From: JBECKX01 sp964468475
GTDB lineage: Bacteria > Zixibacteria > MSB-5A5 > CAIYYT01
Assembly: GCA_964468475.1 (NCBI GenBank)
Contig: CAYXUL010000001.1
Coordinates: forward strand, 1 to 64,000
Length of the DNA stretch: 64,000 nucleotides
Direction: 5' to 3'
Notes under the pieces: model-generated
The model's database searches: none
Told to the model about the DNA's origin: nothing
The model's input: only the letters and a program-made list of their open reading frames with translations
Shown: positions 24,834 to 33,454 of the stretch, one piece after another
Layout: each line of letters begins with the position of its first letter
Numbering within the stretch: position 1 is the first letter of the stretch
Translations under genes and position numbers: made by a program

Positions 24834-25541
24834 TTACCTGACGATTCTGACCGACTGTCCATCCTGCACCTCAGCGTAAATAGTTTTTCTGGTCGAGATA
24901 TTGCGAACCTTGATGATATCCCCCTTGCCGCCCGGTTCGCGGGCTTCCCCGAGAGCTGTAATCAGAAGCGCGCCGTTTTGGTAAACGATGGTTACACGAT
25001 CGCCACGATCAACCAGCTGTTCGGCGCGCACGAGTGACTTGGACAGAGTGGTTCCCTGCCGAATCGTGCGGGCGGCCTCAAGGCCTTTCAGATTTGCGGT
25101 AGCATCGAGCGGTTGATCAGCCAGGGTTTTCAGTTCTTGCTGTACCACGGCGAACATGTCATCTCGCAGTGCCTGACCGCGCTCGATGGTCATGGCAGCG
25201 ATGCGGACCTGCTGGAACCATTGCACCTGCAGACCAACGTTGGCGGTGCTGGCCACGGTTCCGTTTTGATAGAAATAGAGCTTGACGTAGCAACTTCCGA
25301 AGGGGCGATTGTTGCCCTGAAGTTGCACTGAGAGCGAATCGTATTCGCCGGGGAGTGACGAACTTAGTTGTGGGATGGTGATTATATACTGGTACTGGTC
25401 TTCGGGAAGCATCTGGCGCATCTTCGCTTCGATGTCCATAGCCAGTGTGCCGGTGGCTTGGGTGGTGTCCACCGGCGCCAGCATTAACCACAACATTGTC
25501 GCCAGGACAATACTTATCAAGTTTGAGTATCTATTCATCAT
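24834..25541 (-). CDS. flgA: Flagella basal body P-ring formation protein FlgA
   Basis: A 235-residue FlgA with a signal peptide (about 1-30) and the C-terminal SAF domain (GQALRDDMFAVVQQ, AARTIRQGTTLSKSLVRAEQLVDRGDRVTIVYQNGALLITALGEAREPGGKGDIIKVRN). It is the periplasmic chaperone for FlgI. The order flgG-flgA-flgH-flgI is common outside enterobacteria. Confidence 0.94.
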   Translation of the reverse strand: MMNRYSNLISIVLATMLWLMLAPVDTTQATGTLAMDIEAKMRQMLPEDQYQYIITIPQLSSSLPGEYDSLSVQLQGNNRPFGSCYVKLYFYQNGTVASTANVGLQVQWFQQVRIAAMTIERGQALRDDMFAVVQQELKTLADQPLDATANLKGLEAARTIRQGTTLSKSLVRAEQLVDRGDRVTIVYQNGALLITALGEAREPGGKGDIIKVRNISTRKTIYAEVQDGQSVRIVR

Positions 25542-25553
25542 CGTTGATCGCGA

Positions 25554-26342
25554 TTAGCGTTTGAGATTGTTGACCAGGCTGCTCATATCGTCGGCGGTCT
25601 GGATCATCTTTGAGTTGATTTCGTAAGCACGCTGCGCGACTATCATGTTTACCATTTCGGTGACCACGTCGACATTTGACATCTCGAGGTATCCCTGATT
25701 GACGCGGCCGAAACTATCTGATTCGGGAGCACCGACGATTGGTGTTCCGGAGGCCGCAGTTTCTTCGTAGAGGTTGTGGCCGATCGCGGAGAGGCCGGCG
25801 GGATTGATGAAGCGCGCCAGCTCGATCTGACCGACTTCCTGCGGATCGGTAGATCCGGCAACCTTCACCGAGACCGTGCCGTCGGTGCCGATTGAAATCG
25901 ATTGTGCGTCCTCGGGGATTGTGATGTTAGGCTCCATGTAGTAGCCATCCGAGGTCGTCAATTGACCGTTAGCGGAAAGCTTGAAGCTACCGTCGCGCGT
26001 ATAGGCGAGGGTACCGTCAGGCTGCTGAATCTGGAAGAAGCCGTCGCCATCGATCGCCATGTCCAGCGGAGCGCTAGTTTGCTGTAACTCCCCTACCGAA
26101 AACTGCCGCGTGGTCGAGACCGGGCGACTGCCGTAGCCGATATCAAGTGACGTCGGGACGGTAGCCCCTGACGCTGACGTGATACCGGAACTGCGCAGCG
26201 ATTCGTACATGATATCCTGAAATTCGACCTTGGCTTTCTTGAAGCCGGTGGTGTTTACGTTGGCCAGGTTGTTGGCGATGTTGTCAACACTAAGCTGTTG
26301 GGCCTCCATTCCAGAGGAGGCTGTTCTGAGAGAGCGGATCAT
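25554..26342 (-). CDS. flgG: Flagellar distal rod protein FlgG
   Basis: 262 residues, the family length. The N-terminal LRTASSGMEAQQLSVDNIANNLANVNTTGFKKAKVEFQDIMYE and C-terminal GYLEMSNVDVVTEMVNMIVAQRAYEINSKMIQTADDMSSLVNNL are diagnostic. FlgG builds the distal rod. It follows flgF by 19 bases. Confidence 0.97.
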   Translation of the reverse strand: MIRSLRTASSGMEAQQLSVDNIANNLANVNTTGFKKAKVEFQDIMYESLRSSGITSASGATVPTSLDIGYGSRPVSTTRQFSVGELQQTSAPLDMAIDGDGFFQIQQPDGTLAYTRDGSFKLSANGQLTTSDGYYMEPNITIPEDAQSISIGTDGTVSVKVAGSTDPQEVGQIELARFINPAGLSAIGHNLYEETAASGTPIVGAPESDSFGRVNQGYLEMSNVDVVTEMVNMIVAQRAYEINSKMIQTADDMSSLVNNLKR

Positions 26343-26361
26343 TTATGCAATGCTCCTTCCT

Positions 26362-27087
26362 TTAGGCTTTCCCTACGTCGTTTACCGCTTTGGCAAGCGT
26401 CTCATCCTGTATCTGGATCATCTTCTGCCCGGTCTCGAATCCCCGGTAGGTGTCGATCATGTCGACCATCTCTTTCAAGACATCAACATTCGAGCGTTCC
26501 AGATAGCCCTGGCGGACCTCAGGACTGACGAGTGGCTGCGGCGCGGCATCGGGGCTGGCGACGAAGAGGCCATCACCCGATTTCATAAGTTTGCTTTTGT
26601 CCTCAAAATCCACTATGCGGAGCTTGCCCACGGATATCGAATCAACCGAAATCCGGCCATCCGTACCGACGGAGACTTTACCTCCTTGAAGCACGACCGG
26701 ACCGGAGTCTGTCAACACCGGTAGATTGTCAGAATTGATAAGCGTGCCGTCTGGCGACAGTGAGAAAGCGCCGTCGCGAGTGTAAGCCTCACCGTCAGGA
26801 GTCTGAACTACAAAGAAGCCATCTCCCTGCAGTGCGACATCGAGATCGCGACCGGTCTTTTCAAGCGCACCCGGACGAAAACTTGTGTAAACTTTGTCGA
26901 TCATTCTGACCTCCCATGAGGGTCCCGGGTTACTGCCGGTAAGTTTGGCGTTCTTGAAAACGCGCAAAAAAAGTGAATCCTTCTTGAATCCGGCGGTCTC
27001 TGAGTTGGCAAGATTGTTGGCAATCACTTCCTGCTTCTTCTGGCGTGGCACCATTGATGCAGCTGTGTCGTAGATTCCTTTAATCAT
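26362..27087 (-). CDS. flgF: Flagellar proximal rod protein FlgF
   Basis: 241 residues with the rod-protein N terminus (KKQEVIANNLANSETAGFKKDSLFLRVF) and C terminus (GYLERSNVDVLKEMVDMIDTYRGFETGQKMIQIQDETLAKAVNDVGK). The length and the position before flgG support FlgF over FlgG. It is the first gene of its operon: a sigma-54 promoter lies 23 bases upstream and GGAG is six bases before the ATG. Confidence 0.93.
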   Translation of the reverse strand: MIKGIYDTAASMVPRQKKQEVIANNLANSETAGFKKDSLFLRVFKNAKLTGSNPGPSWEVRMIDKVYTSFRPGALEKTGRDLDVALQGDGFFVVQTPDGEAYTRDGAFSLSPDGTLINSDNLPVLTDSGPVVLQGGKVSVGTDGRISVDSISVGKLRIVDFEDKSKLMKSGDGLFVASPDAAPQPLVSPEVRQGYLERSNVDVLKEMVDMIDTYRGFETGQKMIQIQDETLAKAVNDVGKA

Positions 27088-27109
27088 GGCTTTCTCCGCT
27101 TGCTGTTAA

Positions 27110-27126
27110 AGCAACGGCCTTGCCAA
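27110..27126 (-). promoter_or_regulatory. Sigma-54 promoter for flgF operon
   Basis: Minus-strand TTGGCAAGGCCGTTGCT matches the -24/-12 consensus YTGGCACGrNNNTTGCW at all but one defined position, with GG and GC exactly 12 bases apart. The predicted start near 27099 leaves a leader of about 12 bases. Confidence 0.85.
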
Positions 27127-27235
27127 ACTCTGATCCCCTTTTCTTATGTTGTTGTCGTGTAAGGACTTAGGTCGAGAGAGGAGCGGTCATTCGGTCATTA
27201 ATGGAGAAAAAAATTCCGAGTCAAATGTGAGGAAA

Positions 27236-27454
27236 TTACTGCGAGTGCGCCGTGGTGGAGCCGAGCTCTTTGGACTGCTGCGCTTTAATGATCAGTTTAT
27301 TCACGGCGCGGTGGAACTCTTCGATTGTGGCACTGTGGTCAGCGATGGGTGTAAAGAGGATACAATCTGTTTTGTAACCATAGCATTTTAGCGCTTCTGC
27401 CAGATAGCATACATCGGTGTAGAAGCACTTGATATGCGGTTTCTTATCACTCAT
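27236..27454 (-). CDS. Hypothetical protein (72 aa)
   Basis: From the ATG at 27454 the product is 72 residues: MSDKKPHIKCFYTDVCYLAEALKC..., then DHSATIEEFHRAVNKLIIKAQQSKEL. GGAG lies nine bases upstream. Three cysteines fall in the first half. The mixed strand-helix pattern looks like a real small domain, but I recognise no family. A longer reading from 27493 is possible. It lies downstream of the MerB-like lipoprotein and upstream of the flgF promoter. Confidence 0.55.
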   Translation of the reverse strand: MSDKKPHIKCFYTDVCYLAEALKCYGYKTDCILFTPIADHSATIEEFHRAVNKLIIKAQQSKELGSTTAHSQ

Positions 27455-27619
27455 CGACACCATCTCCGCTAAGTCAGACGATAACGGGCTCACTGATGGT
27501 ATCGGAGATGCGCGCTACAGACTTGAGGTTATTCCTTGTACAGCAGCGAACTAGCAGATCTCCACTAAGCGCTAAATACAGACAACCACCGGGAATCTGA
27601 AGCGAATAACTTCCCGTGA

Positions 27620-28543
27620 CTACTTCTTGTTTTTCAACTGGGTCTTCACGTAGTCGAAGCCCTGTTGCAAGGTATAAATCGGCAGCATCTGGCCTTGCCA
27701 TTGCGGCAAGTGGGCGCCAAATGCTTGTGCATCGGCGCGAGAAGTAAAGAAGTTGTTGGTGCCGCAGGTCCCTCCCTTAAGAAAAATCAGGCTATCCGGC
27801 GACGTCGATGCGATTTCGTCCTGCTTAAATTCGATGGTTATCGGCGCCAGGCTGATGGGATCATAAGTGGTATAAGTCACCTCAGAATCAGGATATTCGC
27901 TGGCAACAACGTACATGGCCTCTTCTCCGCAGCCGACGTTTAACGGAGGCGATTGCCCCACGCGTATGGTGTGGATGTGAATGCCGAGATCGAACAGGAA
28001 GTTTGCGAGCTTATTCCCGTAAGAGAATCCCAGCTTGTTGTACTTGTCAGGACCACCCAGATCGTAGAACATGCCAATCGACGACAGAAATTGCAGGCGA
28101 TCCTTCACCTCCTGCGGCGGCATATTGACGTGAGCAGCAACGGAATCGAGGGCAGGGAATTCTGCGTTCTTCTGCTCGTAGTTTCTGATGTAGCTCGCGA
28201 GCCTCTTCTCGGCGTTAGTCAGCACAAAAGTGTAGGGACGATAGCGCGCGATAAGGCTATGCATATTCAGATTCGCTTCCATCTTGGTAAGCATGTCTCT
28301 GCGCAGCGAATCAGTGAGGTCGACGCCGACTCTCTGCGCCGCTTGTTGCAGAGAACCGATCTGGCCCGGATGCTGCCAGATGGTGAACAATTCCTTCATG
28401 ATGTCATGTTCGGGGCCGGCGAAGACCTTCGGCACAGCGACGGGCGAAGCATCTTCGTTTTCCTTCGCGTTGCCGCCACAGGACATCAGGACTATGCATA
28501 TTGAAATCAGCGAAAGCAGCAGTATAAATCTGATTCGAGTCAT
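27620..28543 (-). CDS. Lipoprotein with MerB-like (organomercurial lyase fold) domain
   Basis: 307 residues. The signal peptide ends in a lipobox with C22 (LMSCGGN). Residues about 105-165 form a winged-helix segment (SVAAHVNMPPQEVKDRLQFLSSIGMF), and 170-280 look like the alkylmercury lyase core: NVGCGEEAMYV (C205, E208) followed by SLIFLKGGTCGTNNFFTS (C260). In MerB the catalytic set is C96, D99 and C159 in CALD and FCCHVHFFAS, so both cysteines and an acidic residue three after the first are kept. MerB is cytosolic; this one should be anchored in the envelope and has an N-terminal extension of about 80 residues. No mer regulator or reductase is nearby. Demercuration is possible but not shown; NosL-like copper binding is an alternative. 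Confidence 0.7.
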   Translation of the reverse strand: MTRIRFILLLSLISICIVLMSCGGNAKENEDASPVAVPKVFAGPEHDIMKELFTIWQHPGQIGSLQQAAQRVGVDLTDSLRRDMLTKMEANLNMHSLIARYRPYTFVLTNAEKRLASYIRNYEQKNAEFPALDSVAAHVNMPPQEVKDRLQFLSSIGMFYDLGGPDKYNKLGFSYGNKLANFLFDLGIHIHTIRVGQSPPLNVGCGEEAMYVVASEYPDSEVTYTTYDPISLAPITIEFKQDEIASTSPDSLIFLKGGTCGTNNFFTSRADAQAFGAHLPQWQGQMLPIYTLQQGFDYVKTQLKNKK

Positions 28544-28867
28544 TGTTTCCTCTCCAGGGCTTGCGCTTCAGGCGCCAGTGTCAATCTTACTATCGATTAC
28601 ATATAACTAGCTGAAGTATCAATCAAGCAAAATTTACATCCGGAGCGCTTGCAGCTAAGCTGCAAGCTTCTTCACTGGCTCGATGCTCGCTGTTCAAAAA
28701 TCGCGCAGCGGTCGGGCACCTACGTCAACAGCTTAATGTCCTCAATGATATGGAGTTAGTTGAAGCGCTACACTTTTTCACAATTCGTCGCGAGAATTGA
28801 CAAGAATGCACGCCATTTGCGTCTATAGCCGTTGATGAAACGAATCTTCTGTAGGAGGTGCAATTCT
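28544..28867. other. Spacer with 9-bp palindrome
   Basis: No gene is supported here. The clearest element is a perfect inverted repeat GCTTGCAGC taa GCTGCAAGC at 28647-28667, followed by ttcttc on the plus strand. It may be a weak terminator or a protein-binding site between the divergent genes. The end of the spacer carries the strong SD of the next gene. Confidence 0.6.
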
Positions 28868-30946
28868 ATGCGCAAACTGCTCACGACATCAGTGATGCTC
28901 GTCGCTGTTGGCCTGCTGGTCGCAGCGGTGACGCCAGACGTTCTTTTGGCTGCAAATACGATTTCGCTGGAATGCCCCGTGGATAAGCCCATTGTTGATG
29001 GCGATTCCATAGGGGTTAACGTGTACATCCAGAATGATGACCCGCTCGGCGGGTTTTCGCTCGGATTCTCATACAACTCGAATGATATCGAAATCTCCTC
29101 GATCTCTCAGGGACCGGCCTTGAGTTTTGGCGGCTCGATTAGCTTCCTGACAACTCTGAAGCCTGACCAGAACAAAGTACTCGCCGGAATGCTGAATTTC
29201 AATCCTGCCCTGCCAATGCCGTCGTATTCGACACCCACACTTCTTTTTACGCTCTGGTTCCAGGTGCCGAATGGCACTCCGGCTCAGTGTGTAAACATCG
29301 ATTCCACGTTCGTACCGCCGGCAGGTCCATTCGTGGTTTCACCCCAGTCTGGCGGCACGGTTACTCCCGACTACATCGACTGCGGCGACGCTGATCTCAG
29401 CATTGCCGGCGGTTGCAGTGGGCCTGCAAACACGGCGCCGGTGGTAGCGGGAATTCCTGATCAGACGATTCAGGAGGGCGGCTCATTCAACCCGATCACG
29501 CTTGACAACTATGTTACAGATGCTGAAGACGCGCCGGCAGACATGTCATGGACAGCAACTTCAGACAATCCCGACTTCACCGTTAGTATCAATGGCAGCA
29601 GAATCGCCACTGTATCTTATCCGGGTGGAGAGTTCAGCGGCAGCGCCAACATAGTCTTCACCGCGACCGATCCGGGCAGTCTGTCCGATTCCGATACCGC
29701 TTCCTTTACGGTGACCGCGGTCAATGATCCGCCGGTTGTGGCTGGAATTCCCGATCAGTCAGTGGCCTACGGGGCCAACTTCTCGACATTTGACCTCGAT
29801 GATTACGTCACCGATCCGGATAATCCGCCGTCCGATATAAACTGGACATTTAGTGGCAACACCGATTTGAGCGTGTCAATTGATACCGCCCATGTCGTAA
29901 CGGTTTCGAAGCCGTCGCCTGACTGGTCCGGCAGTGAGACAATTACATTCACGGCGACCGATCCGGGAAATGAGACAGGCTCCGATGACGCGACATTCAC
30001 AGTTGCTTCCCCGGTCGCGCATATTTCACTTAATTCCGACAGCTTATTCTTCAACAGCTACCAGGGCGGCCCCAATCCGGCTGCGCAGACGATCATCGTT
30101 ACCAATAGCGGCACAGGTGACCTCAACTGGAATGCCTCCGCATCAGAGACCTGGGTGGGCTTGAGCGCCAGCAGTGGCACGGCTCCTTCGGGGACTGACG
30201 TTTCAATTGACATCTCGACACTTGACATTGGCACCCACACCGCTGAAGTCACGATTACCTCAGGAGAAGCTGACAACTCGCCGCAAACAGTCTATCTCAC
30301 TGTCACGATAATTGATGACGTAGACATCCTGCTTGAACCCGATTCACTGTTCTTTACAGCCGTTGGCACCAATCCGGATCCGCAGTCATTCCATATCTCG
30401 AATGCGAGCCCGTCAGGAGTGGAGTTTGACTGGGGAGCGGTTGAGACAACCCCGTGGATGTCACTTTCGCCGACCAGCGGCACTTCGCCATCTGATGTCA
30501 CGGTTACCATCAATGCAGATGGACTGGCGCTCGGTGATTACAGCGCGATAATCATCGTCAAGCAGCTAACCGCTGCAGCGGGTGTCAATAACGATGAAGA
30601 CACCGTATATGTTTCCCTGACCGTTGATCAACAGACGGATGTCAATGACATCGGCGGTGCTCTGCCTCAAGACTATAGGCTGTCACAGAATTTCCCGAAC
30701 CCGTTCAATCCGACGACTGCGATCGAATTCAACCTGCCGAAAGCATCACACGTAACACTGACGATCTATAACGTGCTGGGACAGCAGGTCAAGACCCTCA
30801 TCGATCAGACGCTGGGTGCGGGAAACAAACGGGTCATCTGGGATGGCACCGATGCGGCGGGCCGGACGGTTCAAAGTGGTGTGTACTTCTATCGCATTAG
30901 TGCGGATCAATTTACCCAAACTCGCAAGATGATGATGTTGAAATAG
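28868..30946 (+). CDS. Secreted multidomain protein: cohesin-like, cadherin-like, BACON-like repeats, C-terminal sorting domain
   Basis: About 692 residues from the ATG at 28868, which has GGAGGTG seven bases upstream. A signal peptide (about 1-30, ending LLAA) precedes a cohesin-like beta domain (to about 165). Two cadherin-like Ig repeats follow (both starting APVVAGIPDQ/PPVVAGIPDQ), then two BACON-like repeats of about 90 residues (SLNSDSLFFNSYQGG, then LEPDSLFFTAVG). The last 85 residues (LSQNFPNPFNPTTAIEFNLPK...GVYFYRISA) are the FlgD-Ig-type sorting domain found on secreted proteins of the FCB group. It is a cell-surface or released adhesive or scaffold protein. A terminator follows. 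Confidence 0.9.
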   Translation: MRKLLTTSVMLVAVGLLVAAVTPDVLLAANTISLECPVDKPIVDGDSIGVNVYIQNDDPLGGFSLGFSYNSNDIEISSISQGPALSFGGSISFLTTLKPDQNKVLAGMLNFNPALPMPSYSTPTLLFTLWFQVPNGTPAQCVNIDSTFVPPAGPFVVSPQSGGTVTPDYIDCGDADLSIAGGCSGPANTAPVVAGIPDQTIQEGGSFNPITLDNYVTDAEDAPADMSWTATSDNPDFTVSINGSRIATVSYPGGEFSGSANIVFTATDPGSLSDSDTASFTVTAVNDPPVVAGIPDQSVAYGANFSTFDLDDYVTDPDNPPSDINWTFSGNTDLSVSIDTAHVVTVSKPSPDWSGSETITFTATDPGNETGSDDATFTVASPVAHISLNSDSLFFNSYQGGPNPAAQTIIVTNSGTGDLNWNASASETWVGLSASSGTAPSGTDVSIDISTLDIGTHTAEVTITSGEADNSPQTVYLTVTIIDDVDILLEPDSLFFTAVGTNPDPQSFHISNASPSGVEFDWGAVETTPWMSLSPTSGTSPSDVTVTINADGLALGDYSAIIIVKQLTAAAGVNNDEDTVYVSLTVDQQTDVNDIGGALPQDYRLSQNFPNPFNPTTAIEFNLPKASHVTLTIYNVLGQQVKTLIDQTLGAGNKRVIWDGTDAAGRTVQSGVYFYRISADQFTQTRKMMMLK

Positions 30947-30991
30947 CCTGTTAAGAAACATAAACGCTATGCGAGAAGCGTTGCAGACGAG

Positions 30992-31021
30992 AAACCCCTG
31001 TCAGTCCTGACGGGGGTTTTT
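30992..31021 (+). terminator. Rho-independent terminator (partly bidirectional)
   Basis: The stem AAACCCC.GTCA / TGAC.GGGGTTT with a short loop is followed by a T-run on the plus strand. It closes the secreted-protein gene. The fliJ stop codon (31003-31001) is in its loop region, so it can also act on the minus strand, where TTTCTCGTCT follows. Confidence 0.88.
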
Positions 31022-31474
31022 CTTCAGGGGGTTATCATTACGCCTGCCTACATTCGCAGCGATCTCATCAGTTTCCTTTTGCTGCAGCAGTTCCAGCTCC
31101 TGTAAGTAGGATTCAAGCTGCTTTTCCTTCAGACGCTGATAAATCTTTTCTATCTTGGTGGCTTCGATTAGCTCATCACGACGCTGCTTTTCAAGCTCAC
31201 GGGCATTGTCGATAACCCTGGTCTGAGTGGCCATGTTCGCATTGAGGCGTTGCCGGTAATACACGGAACGTCCCAGACGCGCTATATTGAGTTGAGCGTT
31301 TTCCACAGTGTTGAGGCTGCTGATCTCGCTCTCAAGCTTCTGCTTGAGCATGCGTTGATGAGCTTCCTCCATGCGCCGCACGCGCTCAGCTTTGGCCAGT
31401 TGTTTTTGTCTCTGCAGCTTGTCGTGCTCTTTGAGCTGCAACAGCTTCTGCAGTCGGAAGTTGAATTTCTTCAT
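31001..31474 (-). CDS. fliJ: Flagellar export protein FliJ
   Basis: About 157 residues from the ATG at 31474 (MKKFNFRLQKLLQLKEHDKLQ), an archetypal FliJ N terminus followed by one long antiparallel coiled coil. It interacts with the FliH-FliI ATPase and FlhA. A longer in-frame reading to 31531 is unlikely. The start lies 89 bases inside fliI, in another frame, with no SD, so translation is probably coupled to fliI. Confidence 0.9.
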   Translation of the reverse strand: MKKFNFRLQKLLQLKEHDKLQRQKQLAKAERVRRMEEAHQRMLKQKLESEISSLNTVENAQLNIARLGRSVYYRQRLNANMATQTRVIDNARELEKQRRDELIEATKIEKIYQRLKEKQLESYLQELELLQQKETDEIAANVGRRNDNPLKKNPRQD

Positions 31475-32807
31475 TGGCAATGATCGATTTGAGTTTTTCG
31501 AGGTCGGCGCTGAAATCGCGTCGACCCTCATTCAGGTCTTGCTGTAACAACTCATTGAGTTGCGGTGTCCTGGCAATGGCGGTATCGATTTCCGGAGATG
31601 AACCACGGGAATAGGCGCCAATGTTTATCAGGTCTTCATTCTCTTTGTAGATGGCCATTAGCTTGCGGGCATCGCCACTGACATCGTTGTGCTCTGGCGG
31701 AACGATTTGCACCATAACTCGCGAGACCGAATCAAGAACATCCACTGCAGGATATTGCTTGCGCTGAGCGAGTCGGCGGGACAGGGTGACGTGTCCGTCC
31801 AGGATTGATCTGACAGTATCGGAAATCGGTTCATTAAAATCGTCTCCTTCGACCAGGATAGTATAAAGCCCTGTGATCGAGCCCTTCTCCCCTGCCCCGG
31901 CCCGTTCAAGGAGCTTCGGCAGGAAAGCAAACACGGAAGGGGTGTATCCCTTGGTTGCCGGCGGCTCACCAACCGCGAGACCGATTTCGCGCTGTGCCAT
32001 AGCGACACGGGTGACCGAGTCTAACATCAGCATGACATCATGTCCCTGGTCACGGAAATACTCTGCAATTGCCGTAGCGGCCATAGCACCCTTGAGCTTC
32101 ATCAAGGCGGGCTCGTCTGAAGTCACGGCTACCACCACCGAGCGCTTCAGACCTTCCGGTCCGAGATCATTTTCGATGAACTCGCGCACCTCGCGACCAC
32201 GTTCGCCGATGAGACCAATGACATTGATGGTGGCATTGGAGTACTTCGCAATCATTCCCAGCATAACCGATTTGCCGACTCCTGATCCTGCGAAAATTCC
32301 GAGTCGCTGACCCTTGCCGCAACTGGCGAACAGATCGATCGCGGTGATGCCGGTGAGAATTTGCTCGGTGATTCTCTGCCGTTTGAGTGGATGGGGCGAC
32401 TTGGCACTAATAGGCTGTGAGGCTTCCATGGTGATCGGACCGAGGTCGTCGATCGGCTGCCCGAGACCGTTGAGGACGCGGCCGAGCAACTGCTCGCCGG
32501 CGGGTACTCGAAGAATCGATCCGGTAGCACGGACCACGGCGCCAGGATTGACCCCTTCAAGGTCGCCGAACGGCATGAGGAGGACGAAATTATCGCGAAA
32601 GCCAACGACTTCGGCGAGAACCGGCTCCGGGGCGTTCCGGCGATGGATCTTGCACAGTTCCCCCAGCGAAGCCTGGGGGCCGATCGATTCGATGATGAGC
32701 CCGATCACGCGAGCGACGCGGCCATCCAGACGAATCGGATTGATGCGCTCGATTACGTCGTAGTATGGAGCAAAATCGATCAACTGCGACATGGGCGAAC
32801 TCGTCAT
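31386..32807 (-). CDS. fliI: Flagellum-specific ATPase FliI
   Basis: A 473-residue FliI. It has Walker A GIFAGSGVGKS at 170-180, Walker B VMLMLDSVTR and the long C-terminal domain (YPAVDVLDSVSRV). It energises unfolding and export with FliH and FliJ. Its last 30 codons overlap the 5' end of fliJ. The start overlaps the fliH stop by four bases. Confidence 0.97.
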   Translation of the reverse strand: MTSSPMSQLIDFAPYYDVIERINPIRLDGRVARVIGLIIESIGPQASLGELCKIHRRNAPEPVLAEVVGFRDNFVLLMPFGDLEGVNPGAVVRATGSILRVPAGEQLLGRVLNGLGQPIDDLGPITMEASQPISAKSPHPLKRQRITEQILTGITAIDLFASCGKGQRLGIFAGSGVGKSVMLGMIAKYSNATINVIGLIGERGREVREFIENDLGPEGLKRSVVVAVTSDEPALMKLKGAMAATAIAEYFRDQGHDVMLMLDSVTRVAMAQREIGLAVGEPPATKGYTPSVFAFLPKLLERAGAGEKGSITGLYTILVEGDDFNEPISDTVRSILDGHVTLSRRLAQRKQYPAVDVLDSVSRVMVQIVPPEHNDVSGDARKLMAIYKENEDLINIGAYSRGSSPEIDTAIARTPQLNELLQQDLNEGRRDFSADLEKLKSIIANEEIQLPTAEAVAAQRARQAAETKTTGQS

Positions 32808-33454
32808 TCGTTAATTTTAAGCAATTGCTGTTTTAGTTCTTCCAGTTGCGATTCGATGGTAGCATCGGCCGAACCGGAATCGGTCTCGATAATGCAGCTA
32901 CCGGCAGTTACGCGAGCATCTGCTTCGACAGTGACAACTGAATTGATGGTGCCGAGATTCTTGAGTTCATCGAGGTGGCTGCGCACATACTCCACCTGAC
33001 TCGAATTCAGTCGGATTTTGAGTTTCGACTTGTCGAGGATTTCAGTCAGGCAGCGATCGATAGTGTCCAGCACTGCCGTTTCTTCTGCCTCTCCCCGCGC
33101 GGCAGAAATTGTGTTGGCAATCCTGAAGGCAAAATCAAAAAGCTGTCGCCCGGATTCTTTGTAGAGAGCTTCGCGATATTGTATCAGTTCCTGAATGATC
33201 TGCCTGAAGCGAGCTTCAAATTGCTGTAACTTTTGATTGCCGAGCTGGGTTGCAGCAGCTTCTCCTTCGCTGCGGCCTCGCTGGTAAGCATCCCTGACTT
33301 CCTGGTCATGCTGCAGCCGCATCGCCTTCATTTGACGTCCAATCTCGGAACCTTCCTCAAGCTCCCGGCGATAGCGCAGGACAAAATCGTCCGTGCCCAC
33401 AGGGACGCTGGATTCGGCGAGAGAAAACGATGAGAAGACTTTAGACGACGACAT
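32804..33454 (-). CDS. fliH: Flagellar assembly protein FliH
   Basis: About 216 residues from the ATG at 33454, with GGAGG eight bases upstream. An in-frame GTG at 33469 is the alternative. The middle is a charged helical region (QMKAMRLQHDQEVRDAYQRGRSEGEAAATQL) and the C-terminal domain has RLNSSQVEYVRSHL, as in FliH/YscL. It binds FliI and docks it at FliN. The start overlaps the fliG end. Confidence 0.92.
   Translation of the reverse strand: MSSSKVFSSFSLAESSVPVGTDDFVLRYRRELEEGSEIGRQMKAMRLQHDQEVRDAYQRGRSEGEAAATQLGNQKLQQFEARFRQIIQELIQYREALYKESGRQLFDFAFRIANTISAARGEAEETAVLDTIDRCLTEILDKSKLKIRLNSSQVEYVRSHLDELKNLGTINSVVTVEADARVTAGSCIIETDSGSADATIESQLEELKQQLLKINE

Noticed and set aside
27474..27701. 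75-aa minus-strand ORF after the MerB-like gene
   Set aside because: It overlaps the MerB-like gene end, and the part outside has no ATG, GTG or TTG start. Its sequence looks protein-like but no start is supported.
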